Part shown: positions 32,630-43,188 of the stretch, in pieces
How the letters are laid out: each line of letters starts with the position of its first letter
Numbering within the stretch: position 1 is the first letter of the stretch
Assembly: GCA_947650285.1 (NCBI GenBank)
Contig: CANTFL010000673.1
Span: 62,001-126,000 of the forward strand
DNA length: 64,000 nt
Direction: 5' to 3'
DNA from: Hyaloperonospora brassicae
Taxonomy: Eukaryota > Oomycota > Peronosporomycetes > Peronosporales > Peronosporaceae
Program-made: the position numbers and the translations under genes
Notes under the pieces: generated by a model
What the model was told of the DNA's origin: nothing
Databases searched by the model: none
What the model saw: only the letters and a program-made list of their open reading frames with translations

Positions 32630-35600
32630 CAAAATGGGGCTCTACTGGGTGTCCGGAACCGCAAACAAGCGGTGCGAGGGCACTGGCGACGGCAAAAGCG
32701 AGAATGGAATACGAGCTGCGCTTGTCAATGGGCGGCGGGTGCATCGCGTGCAGCCAATGGCACTACGTCAGACGCGCGCGTTATGCTAAGCGCCTCGACT
32801 CTGACCCGTTTGTGGGGGATACACTGGACGACAGGGATCCGGATGTCTTTGGCGAACGCGTGTTGGCCTTCAGGAGAAATGAATGGTGATGGCATCTTCA
32901 CAGCACTAGTAAGGGCACAACTGGACCACGTCGACGGAGCGGTTCTGTGAAGCGCGAAAGAGGCCGCGACAACAGCTACGAATGCCATTGTAGTAGTGTG
33001 TATAGCGTTTCGCGGCCTGAGGGAATAGCTGCTGCCGCTACTGTCGTACGGGGCTGCAAAAAGAGACTCCTCGTGGAGGTCGCACAGCACATCGCGGGAC
33101 TGTACACGAGTGTTACAGACGCGCCGCGAAAAAACTGATCTTTGGTTGCCGCGACTGACTTGTTCAGTACGTTCTGCCTGAGCTCGACGAGATGCGTGAC
33201 ACTGCTTGAGGCGGATGGATAAGCTCTAAACAAGTGTGCTCGCCAAAGTAGCCGCCACCGATGACGATCCACTCGTTGCAGGACCTATGCATGAGCCCTT
33301 TGTGTTCCCGCAGAGAGCTGGGTCACACAGCGCTTTGCGAAGGTCGGCGCGAAACATCTCTTCAGTGTACGACAGATGCTGTGTTCGCGGCAGCATTGTA
33401 GTCGCACGCATTGTACCTGCGGTGCGGCAACCACAGGAGCTCAGATCGCGCTACAGCCGCTTCTGCGAGTGGATGGTCCTGTTCGCCTGCTGCTCTTTCG
33501 TTCAGGTCGTCATAGGTCTTGACAGGCTCGGTAGCCAAGAGAATGGGGCGGCAGATGACTAGGTAAGCGCAAACACTATCACGCCACACACAATGGCAAA
33601 CTCCATGAAAGACAGAGGTCAGCGAGCACGAGGGCCTGAGCCCGACGAAATCGCGCGGCGAGTCGAAGGTCTCGATGTCGTTGACGTAGCAGAAAGTGTT
33701 CGACGATCAATGACGTCCTGATTAGTGTCAAACACAACGTCCCTTGCGCACAGGCCAAAGAACGTTCCGATCCACTAAGCGTTTCACTACAATCTAGTTA
33801 GCGCCTATCGTAGCAACTGTGCATCACACACAGTTGCTACGATAGTCTCTTTCGGGTCGAATACGCCTCGACATACCTGTGTCCGTCGGCACATTATCGA
33901 TGCCCTTCCATCCTGCCCTTTCTTACTTTGCGTTTTGTTTTTTTTCGAGCATCCCGACTGCCTCTCGCGGGCTCTTCTTTTGCCAACCATGCATGTCATA
34001 TGATCACAGGATGGTGACATGATGACTGAAGAAGGACGGAAATGAACACGCATAGCCGCCGCTTTCTCCCGCAACAAACTGATCCGTTCTGATTTTACTT
34101 TTGCGTGAGCCTGTAATTTTTGCCATGACCCGATCGACCTGTTCATCGAGTGGGGAGTACGCTTGTCTCGATCCACAAACCAGACACTCGCAAGTGATAC
34201 CTACGTGATCAAAAAAGTACTCGCAAAAAGCTTACGAGTCTAGGCCTAGCTTTCTTTGCGCACTACTGCAACTGACCCATTGCATAACAAGAGTACGTCA
34301 TGTGACTAGTTCCTGACGGGTGGGGTGGCTAGTCGACATGGCCCACGCGTTGCGACAGAAAGGGACCCGTTTCTTGCATCCCGCACCTGCCCAATTGTTG
34401 ACACACATGACCGTGCGTCTGCCCTGCTGCTTGTTTATAGCCTCTGCAACACTCTTGTGGAATCTGCTGATACAACGACTACTGACAGCGCAACAGTGTG
34501 AGCTCGTAGACGACGTTGACCTGATTCATGTTCTGTTTTTACGGTGGGCACGATGCCGTCACGGGATGTGCCCGTGACATGGCATTGACATTGGCGAATG
34601 TCATGACAAATATTATCTCGGCAGATATAAGTCTTAAATATCGCTTTCTAACGGAACATTCAATAGCTTCTGCCAAGTGCTTCATCATCTCGACTGTTCT
34701 TTTGGACAACAAAGCGTCCGATCGAGATGGGCGCGTGCAATGGGCGAGGAGCGTATGGTTCAACCTTTTGTTGGTACTGGATACATCTACAAAAGTTTTT
34801 GACACATTTATTGACGTGCTTACTTAAATCATTTGTAGGACCTTTATTTTCGTTGACAAACACATTCGTCAATTAGACAGCTTCCTCTGCACGCAGGTGT
34901 ACGTATGGTTTACGGCACCTGCCACCACTGTTGATTGTGAATATAAATGTATGATGTTGCACCTTGAGCGCGATGCACCATTACATCTCGTAGCACTCTG
35001 TGGCTCGTCGAACAATTACGACCGCATACACCATAGAAGTGGTGAGTGAGGACATCATTCACCGCACGCTTGCAGGCTGCGCCCATTGAACCGATTTAAA
35101 ATGGGTGCGCTTAAACATACGAGATGCCCGTTGGTGACCCAGCCGTGATATCTGTGTTGTTAGCCTGAAGGGATGGAAATGGCTGAGAGAATGGCGAGCA
35201 ACACGCCACGATCGCCAAGTTTTTTATAACATGAACTTGACGTGGACATAGATAGAAAAGCAAACTCACCAATACGGTTCTCAGCATTTAGATCTGTAGC
35301 GAACGCTTAATACATAGCACTTCAAGCTGTTAGTACGACAGGAAGCTGACGCTGCTGGCGGTCTATTGCATTTGCGTCGACTTGAGAATGCGTAGATTGA
35401 CTTTTCCAAATTCAAATTAGTCGAAGGGCTTCCTTATAGAAATGACCCGTTGATCTGACGATGCCATAGAGGCTTGTCGCATCTCATAGTATCCTATGAA
35501 GAAGGGTTTTGGCATGTTTAGACGTTACAAGTCGAGAGGATACCGTGAAAAGTCGAAGTTCGTGGAACCGCGCTTCTTTATAATGGATATAATGACAAAA

Positions 35601-35686
35601 GTGCTGACGGCGCAGCGGATTGCAGGTTCACGAAGGCTATGTCCAATGCTGTAGACATTGACATAGAAAAAGCCTTACGGCAAAGG
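32630..35686. other. Gene-poor stretch, no gene recognised
   Basis: About 3 kb between the transporter and the copia element. Short open frames occur on both strands, none similar to a known family. The only distinct structure is the hairpin at 33805-33845. Confidence 0.45.
33805..33845. repeat. Perfect 17-bp inverted repeat with 7-nt loop
   Basis: The arm ctatcgtagcaactgtg (33805-33821) is followed by a 7-nt spacer and its exact complement (33829-33845). No T-tract follows in either direction. It is more likely a fold-back or remnant of a small palindromic element than a terminator. Confidence 0.9.
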
Positions 35687-35874
35687 GTGCGACGAGCGGC
35701 GACGAGTATTAATATATTTGCAAGATGGTGAGAGGCAGTCCTGTTGGAAGTCACGTGACATCCTGTGTTGAAGTTGTGTGGTGCGGCGAGCGGCGACGAG
35801 TATTAATATATTTGCAAGATGGTGAGAGGCAGTCCTGTTGGAAGTCACGTGACATCCCGTGTTGAAGTTGCGTG
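35687..35874 (+). repeat. 94-bp tandem duplication spanning the left LTR boundary
   Basis: Two copies with a period of 94 bp, 35687-35780 and 35781-35874, differ at only about four positions. Each holds about 55 bp of flanking DNA (including gagtattaatatatttgcaa) and the first 39 bp of the copia LTR. The duplication therefore arose after the retrotransposon inserted. Confidence 0.85.
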
Positions 35875-36081
35875 GTGCGTCTCAGTGGAAGAGGCAAATG
35901 CAATGAACCGTTTCGCGGACAGGAAGGACTGTTGGGATACATGCAAAGATCTATAAGATACAAGGACGGCTCTTCAACAACCATGGAAAGATATTCAAGC
36001 AGTAGGTATCAACCGGACTAACAACGCTAATATGTATTCACTTTTTTATTTCTTCTCTGCGTTGCAGGTCTTTATCCCACA
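35836..36081 (+). repeat. 5' LTR of the copia element
   Basis: Begins TGTTGGAAGTC and ends CCCACA, the TG...CA form of an LTR. It aligns over its full length with 42943-43188. Confidence 0.85.
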
Positions 36082-36290
36082 GGTTATGAGCCCAAGTTCT
36101 GCAAACTTGTCGGCAGTGTAACAAACGTACACCGCTACGACTAATTCTGCTCTCACGAAAGGAGTGCAATGGAAACGAATTAGTAAACCCCCGAGCCCAA
36201 GAAGGATGACGACGTTACTGTTCTTGCGTTGCTTCAAAAGATGAGCGCAAGGATCGACGGATTGGAGCACCAGATTTTGTCAAGTCAGTC

Positions 36291-37142
36291 ATGAGCTCAA
36301 GCGATGATCAACCTCCCGTCCAAATATTTCTGGACCCACCACCCCATCTTCCAAGTGCCAGCGGGATTCGAGAAGTCGCCATCCAAGGGGGATTGCTCGG
36401 AGCGTCTCGCTTGACGCTACAAGATCGGCATCAAGGACAACGTGTACCTGTTGGTGTGCATAATTCCGCTCACGGCACCTTGAACGCACAGGCAGCCATA
36501 AATCATGTCCCAAAGCCGCCTCAGCCACATCCAAGGGTTGATGACGAACGTTTTCAACGTGGGATAGCACAATTCGATTCTGCCTGGATTGCTGTTCCGG
36601 ACACCAAGACGCCGAAGCTAATGATCCAAAGATTTACTTGCAAAGAGCTGTACGCCGGACTGGGTAGCGGGTTTCGCGAATGGTCACTCTCGTTTCTGGA
36701 AGCGCTGAAGATGGAGGAGATGGCCACTGGATATCGCTGGGCGGAGCGTGTCGAGGTGAACAAGTAAGGAGAGTACTTAGTTAAAGACTCGACTGCTTCA
36801 GACTATTTCCGTCAAAATGTGGCAACTTGGTGGTCTATTGCACCACATTTGGAGTTTATACTCGAAGAAATGTACAAATTCTTCAAGGTGACGGTGAACC
36901 ATGAGCAAGCATCAGCCCCTTTCGTGAAGTAGAAGAACCTGTCTCAGACGTGGCCTCAACGTATCTTGTACCTAGTACATCTTGTTCGGGTCAGTGACTC
37001 AAGCGAGCGCAGAATTATTTACAACATTGTAAAGCATGCAGCTCTCAAAAACAAGCACATGATGTTGATTAGGCTGGATACAAATCACCACTAACATGTC
37101 GCACACGCACAATAATTAATCGCGTGGGCCCAAGGGATTGTT
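36291..37142 (+). pseudogene. gag-like remnant of the copia element
   Basis: An ATG frame of 158 codons (36291-36767) is followed, in shifted frames, by coding-like pieces (around 36810-36900, reading NVATWWSIAPHLEFILEEMY) with stops. This is the position and style of a retroelement capsid gene. It is cut by the solo LTR at 37143. Confidence 0.6.
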
Positions 37143-37533
37143 TGTAACGGGGCACACCCTTGCGTAACTTAACGCAAGGGTTTTGGGTGCCCCGACGGAC
37201 GTACACGTGGCAAGCGAGGAAGCGTAGGTAGGGTACAAGTAGAACTATTATATTAATATAATTAAGTCTTTAAACTACTGTCTCTTCGTTTGACTTAGTT
37301 TAACTATACTAATATAACTGGATGTATGGTGACGTCTCGTCACCACTCATTGCGCGCGTCTTGCGGCGGTTGGTGGGTTGATATCATCACGATATCAACC
37401 AATGAACAGACCCTTTGGTCGACCCTTCAATATCACCACTTTGGTGATATTGTTTAAAGAATATCCATCTTTATATTCTTTATTGTCACTTTCCTTAAAG
37501 TGACAATTTCATGTAACAGGCTGCCCCGTTACA
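37143..37533 (+). mobile_element. Solo LTR inserted in gag, with 5-bp target duplication
   Basis: A 391-bp segment starts TGTAACGGGGC and ends GCCCCGTTACA, so its ends are perfect 11-bp inverted repeats of TG...CA form. It is flanked on both sides by the direct repeat TTGTT (37138-37142 and 37534-37538), the 5-bp duplication expected of LTR retrotransposon integration. Its sequence is unlike the copia LTRs, so it came from another family. There are no internal coding domains; it is the product of LTR-LTR recombination. Confidence 0.92.
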
Positions 37534-40500
37534 TTGTTGATGACCAGAAGAAGACAAAGTATCTGGGTCTCGATGTCGTTGCAGCAGTTGGTGAGTCACG
37601 AACGACCAAAACGCGTGGCGCGACTGGACTCACCACGCGAGACCACCCTAATCATCTTACACACGGAGTGAATCGGATAAAAACGACAAAGCAAAAGCAG
37701 TTTGCCCTGGCCCTGGTCAGTTTTAATGAGGCTGCACAGGCATGCGCTGACATTGGCTCCGATTGCCAAAGCAGCTGGGTCGTAGATTCTAGTGCTAGTC
37801 GACACCTCGTTGGAGATAAATCCTGCTACAAGATGTTGTTGGACGCGATGACCAAGGTGGACTTACACTCCCAAATGACAAAACACTTCACGTGACTAAA
37901 TTTGGCTAAGTAACATTTGATACAATAGTCGGTGATAAAGTTTGCGAGCTAACTCTCTTCGACGGCTACTATGCGCCATCTCTTTCTAAGAATCTACGCC
38001 TCACCTCATATGGTTGCCTGTAGAAACTTGGTTGCTAATTTGTCGACTGTGCTACTAATGGTGGCAGAATTGAGAAGGGCGGTCAAGTTGTGCTTAAATT
38101 TCGGATGGTAAAAGACGTTTGAATGGTCAATATTTTACGGCGCGACAGGAAGATGATGGCTAAAGAATTGCTATGCGATATGGTACTTGAGGCCATTAAC
38201 GAAAGTGGAGGAGCTTCTTTACCACACATGGACACGCTGATGCAAATTCACGCGCGTCTATACCATCTTGCTTTCGACTCTATCGAGGGCATGGCTAAGG
38301 AATCAGATTCGGGTATTACGATCACCTGCCATAGGCGCTCCATATGTGTCATCTGTTCTCAAGGTAAAGGCACGCGTACCGCTTAGCCGAAGCAATACTT
38401 TGGACAACACTCCCCGCTTGACAGAATCGGAGGATCTATCTGCAGTGATCTCAAGGGCCCCAGCACGCCACAAGACAAACATGGGAATAGATACTTGGTG
38501 ACGTTCATTAACTACAACTCCAACTACGTTCGAGAATTTGCAGCGACACTGAAGAATTGAGCGGCGACCAAGTTTCAAGACTTTGTTGCATAATTTAAAT
38601 CCGAAGCTGACTGTCACATGCGTGTTCTGCGCACAGATGGCGGCGGTGAGTACGATACTGTGGCAAAGTCATCACTCAAAATTTATGATATGGATCGGTG
38701 GCCATCTAATTGAGGCGCCACGTACTGGTGAAAATGGCACCAAGTGATCTGGCGATCCGATGAGAGACGGAAGGTGATCCCACGGAGATCGACGGACCGA
38801 TCCAACGGTCGGCCGAAGGATGGACGTGGAACGGTCTGAGACGAGTCGCAGACATCGATGATTTTCACGGTGCAATCTAGGACGAGGGACTAGATTGAAC
38901 CAAAAGACCGATCTGAACTTAGAAAGGTACTTCTGAGACCAAGTGATGCGACGTGACTCTGTGACAAAGTTGTAGCATCCAGGTGATCGAAGATACACAT
39001 CACCAATCTCCAATGGGAGTACTGATTTAGGCTAAGTATAGCCCGATCTGGAAGTGTGGATGTTCGTGGAGGTCCGTGGGACCGTTTTGAGAACTGTGGA
39101 TGGTCCCATTGTGCGGATAACCCCTTGAGGATGGTATCGGACCATGCACAACGAACGGAAGAACATATAGGGCCGGACCGCACTGTGTCGATCCTCAACG
39201 ATCTCGAATTGGGCATCAGATCGGTCATGTTCCCTGCTGATTATGGATATATCGATGATGGAGCTATTGGATTGTGATATACATGCTTTTTGAAGATCCA
39301 TGAGTGATGTCGCAAAAGTTTAGACCGAAAGAGCCAGTGGAAGTCGGCTGAATTGACGTCGCAAAATGGATTTAGACACATTCCGCATTTGGATACTATT
39401 TTGGACTTTTCGGTACCAAAATTGGGTATTAGGTACCGCATTTGGAATTCGCTCCCTTTTTGGTGTCTAGGTACGATATCGGGAGTATTGGCGCTATCTT
39501 TGGAGCACAGGTCACGAAATTTCGACTCGTGTTCAAGGGGGCGGTCAAGCTTAAAGGTGATATCGGTTTGGAGAGTGACCTACAGTTTGAAATAGGCGAA
39601 AGGATAGGATGGTTATTAATTTGGTTGGATAATAAAACAGTTACCGTTTTTACATAAAAAGCACGTCGCAGACTTCTCTTCCGGGCAGGATATTTGGCCT
39701 CCCGTTGATCAAGAGACGTCGCACGCGCCGTGTTTCGTGTACTCACCTTGGATTGTTTGGCCAAGGTGGGGTTAAGGTAACTCAACTTAACTCAAACTGC
39801 TAGGGTAGCAGCAAACAACGGTAAAGGAAAATGATTTTGGTTACAAGGTCGCGAGGCGGCTCAAGTGGTCAGAAGATCTGGACAAGGAGTTCAAGACAAG
39901 ACCGAGCAAGACCGAAGCGATCTACACGGCATATAGGCACGTTTCATTTTGGCGAAACAAGCAACCGATCCACCCACATTGCGCACTTCCGGCAAGATCG
40001 GCCGATCCCAAGACCAGATCGGACCGATCCCAACGCAAGATCGACGCAACACTACTATTTGCTGAGTGAAGATTTCCGCACAGCAAAGACCCCGATCCCG
40101 AAGACAAATCGAGATCGGTGTGATCCAAGATCGAGATCGCGACATCTCCAAATAGAGATCGCCGCGACTCAAGATCAAGATCGCAGAACCCCGTTCGTGG
40201 TGTGAAGATTTCCGCACCGGAAGCGAACGGTCAACCCCAAACCCTCAGCAAGATTGACATCTACCAAGGCCGTTACGAAGAGATCAAGCCAGCCCAACTG
40301 ACGGGTACACAAGGTGAGCCCAAGATTATACAGCAAGGCACGGATCGGAGTACCCCCTCCGTGAGTCGGCAAGTCTGGGCAAGTGGAATATCGACACTCA
40401 CTTAAGTAATTTTGTGAGATCGACTTCACCACAATACTGTGTCGGTGGAGCTCTTCTGCAAGAAATTTTGCATCAAACGGCAGACAACTGAAGATGGTAC

Positions 40501-42930
40501 GCCTCAATCCAATGCTAAGGCGGAAAGAATGAACTGCAATATTTTTAATATGGTCCGGTGCATGTTATTTGGGTCCAATGTCTCACTTACACATTTGAGC
40601 GACGCTATCGAGTATGCTGCCTTCATTTTGAATTGAAGTCCCACGCGTGCCAACGCTAAGCGAGCTTCCCCGCTGGATGTTCTCACTGGAAGAGTATACA
40701 GCCTACAAGACATTGTTGTGTTTGGATCACCTTGTGCGGTTTGGCGCAAACCTCAAGAAAAAGAGTCTTAAAGCCCTTACAGTCAGCGAATATATTATGG
40801 ACAAGGATGAAGGGACCAAATGTTATAAGGTGTTGCTCTGTGGTGACCTCGCCGCCGGCCGCGCCGTCGATTGTCACGACGAGTCATGTCACAGACATCG
40901 AGACGCTTGATGATTTTACCAACAAGCTCATCGACGATGCACTTCTATGCGAGGTCGACGCTGAACTGGAAGGTATCGCGTAGTCTCGTTCAAATAATTC
41001 TAAACTGCTAGATGACGCCACGTGTGAGGAGGTTACACAAGCGAACAAGGTGGGTAGCAACAAGATCAAGTCAAAGACCTCGCAAAAATTACTGAAAAGT
41101 GTGCGCAGATCGACGAGAGCGAAAAAAAGTCACGAAGAAAGGCAGAAGCTGACGGTAAAGATGGTTATGACGCACAAAAGAACCTGCAGTCATCAAATTT
41201 TAAATTGACGATACTTTTCGCTCCATCACTTGGCCAAGAAACATTTTTTCTGTTGGCATTCGCGGTATTGCCTACACTGGCCAAGTATAAGCGTCCGGTC
41301 GATGAGCCTGACCCGCTAAATTGTGGCCAAGCACGACGAAGTGCAAACAGTGCGCGGTGAAAGGCCGCCGAGAAGGAAGAGATGCATTCGCTGGCAACAT
41401 CCAAGGCTTGTAACAGTGTCGTCCGTCCTTAAGGTGGCCAGACCACTACCAACCAAGTGGTTTTCAAAGACAAAATGACTTGGAAATGGTGACATCGACA
41501 AAATGAAGGCACGGATTGTGGGTCGCGATTATTAACAGATAAAGGGCTTGAGTTACATAAACGTACTCGGCTGTCATCTCAATTGGTCAGCATTCACATC
41601 ATCATCATATTTTCAATTATGTGGCGCGTACCAGCGAGACATGGCGACGTTCCTAGTGATTATGTCAAGGCATCACTCGAAGAAGGATATAAAATTCTGC
41701 TTCAGATTCCGCACGGGATGAATTTTTCCGATGTACAACTTAAGCAATTTGGTATTGACAGCGTCAAGGATCTTGCGTTGGAATTGAAACGCGGCATTTG
41801 TGGATTTAACCAGTCTGGGCGCCTATGAAACGAGTTATTTGTGTTAACGCTGGTCAACATGGGTTTTACACTATGCATCATAAACTCTTGCGTCTTCTGC
41901 AAAGTGGAAGATAACGAGACGGTGCTATTAGGCGTTTAAGTGGACGATATTATCGTCACTGGTACAACTACCGATGTGGTGGATCGATTTTTTATGGATA
42001 TGCACGTACTTAGGCTGAAAGACCTTGACGCAATTAGAATTTTCTGGGTGTGCGTATCCATCATTGTGATGATGGGAGCGTCATGATCGACCTAGAACAA
42101 GCAATTGTTGAGATGCTCTACAAGCACGGTCTTTATAATGTGAACGGCGTTCGTGTTCCTATTGACACTACCGGTCTCCCAACTCGGAGGATCAGACGTT
42201 GCTGGCAGCGAAATGCACCACACTACCGAATAAAGCGACCATAAAAGAGTTTCAATAACTGGCTGGTAGTCTATTATGGCTCGCGCGCTGCACGCTTTCG
42301 GAATGCGAAGGCAATGTCTGGAAGCATGCAGCGCGGGAAATTGCCACGCACCGACTCTTGGAGATTGGAAGCTGGCGAAGCGCGTTGCCCGGTACGTCAG
42401 TGACACGCGCATGATATTTCTGCATATGAAGCGCGATGACGGTCCGACAATTCCTCTTCAACTTGTATCATATACTATCGCAGACTTTGCTAGAGATGTT
42501 AACGACCGAAAGTCTATTAGCGCTGGCATTCAGTTTGGAAATGGTTTAATTACTGGGTGACACTGCCGCAAACAGACTGCTGTGGCTTTATCAACTGCAG
42601 AAGCCGAGTTTGTGTCTGCTGCGGCTGGACCCGAGGAGATATTGGGGGCCAAGGAACTAATGCTAGAAATTGACATAAAAGTCAAGACACTTGTCGTCCT
42701 TCACATCGACAACAGAGCAGTAATCCAACAAATTGACAACTAGGCAGCGTCTGCAAACAGGAAAAACGTTAAAATTAAGCTTAGATTTTTGGGCGACTAC
42801 GCTGTAAAGAGTAAGATGGAAACGGAGTTTGCAGACACAAAAGCTATGGCTACTGATTGCTGACGAAGCCGCTTTCAGCACTTCAACTTTATGTATTGTA
42901 CGACGCGATCGGCTAAGTGCTAAGCCACTG
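37534..42930 (+). pseudogene. pol remnants of the copia element (PR, IN, RT, RNase H)
   Basis: Separate open pieces on the plus strand. Protease-like at 37776-37830 (WVVDSSASRHLVGD), where the active-site triad D-[ST]-G reads D-S-S. GAG-pre-integrase and zinc-binding-like pieces at 38123-38386. Integrase core at 38430-38655 (LVTFINYNSNY, RTDGGGEY) continuing after the nested insertion at 40442-40640 (GTPQSNAKAERMN). RT pieces at 41630-41965, including the VDDIIVTG version of the YVDD box. RNase H-like at 42240-42850 (STAEAEFVSAA). In-frame stops and shifts interrupt every domain. Confidence 0.85.
38663..40433. mobile_element. Nested 1.8-kb non-autonomous DNA transposon (hAT-like by target duplication)
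   Basis: The integrase reading frame is interrupted after GEYDTV and resumes exactly after this segment. The 8-bp direct repeat atactgtg flanks it (38655-38662 and 40434-40441). Its ends form an imperfect terminal inverted repeat of about 25 bp (left gcaaagtcatcactcaaaat, right ending in the near-complement of tgaagtcgatctcacaaaat). An 8-bp duplication is the hAT-superfamily size. Internal frames of up to 124 codons (for example 39831-40205, rich in Arg/Asp codons from agatcg repeats) show no transposase. The exact boundary is ambiguous by 4 bp because the duplication and inverted repeat overlap in sequence. Confidence 0.7.
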
Positions 42931-42942
42931 AGACGAGAGGAG

Positions 42943-43188
42943 TGTCGGAAGTCACATGACATCCTTTGTTGAAGTTGTGTGGTGCGTCTCAGTGGAAGAG
43001 GCACATGTAATGAACCGTTTCGCGGACAGGAAGGACTTTTGGGATACATAAAAAGATCTATAAGATACAAGGACGGCTCTTCAACAACCATGGAAAGATA
43101 TTCAAGCAGTAGGTATCAACCGAACTAACAACGCTAATATGTATTCAATTTTTCATTTCTTCTCTGCGTTGCAGGCCTCTTTCCCACA
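42943..43188 (+). repeat. 3' LTR of the copia element
   Basis: Begins TGTCGGAAGTC, just after a purine-rich tract (gagacgagaggag) that fits a polypurine tract, and ends CCCACA. Same length as the 5' LTR. Confidence 0.85.

Larger units (their letters stand above)
35836..43188 (+). mobile_element. Decayed Ty1/copia LTR retrotransposon with two nested insertions
   Basis: Two direct LTRs of 246 bp (35836-36081 and 42943-43188) flank gag-like and pol-like remnants in the order protease, integrase, reverse transcriptase, RNase H. That order is diagnostic of copia rather than gypsy. A primer-binding-like sequence (ggttatgagccca) follows the 5' LTR, resembling the iMet-type site TGGTATCAGAGCC. The two LTRs differ at about 16-17 positions by eye, roughly 93% identity, so insertion is not recent. 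Removing the nested solo LTR (37143-37533) and DNA element (38663-40433) leaves about 5.2 kb, a normal copia length. Multiple stops and frameshifts make it non-functional. Matching host target duplications at the outer ends were not found. Confidence 0.9.

Noticed and set aside
33805..33845. Transcription terminator
   Set aside because: The hairpin has no adjacent T-tract, and the genome is eukaryotic, where this terminator type is not used by protein genes.
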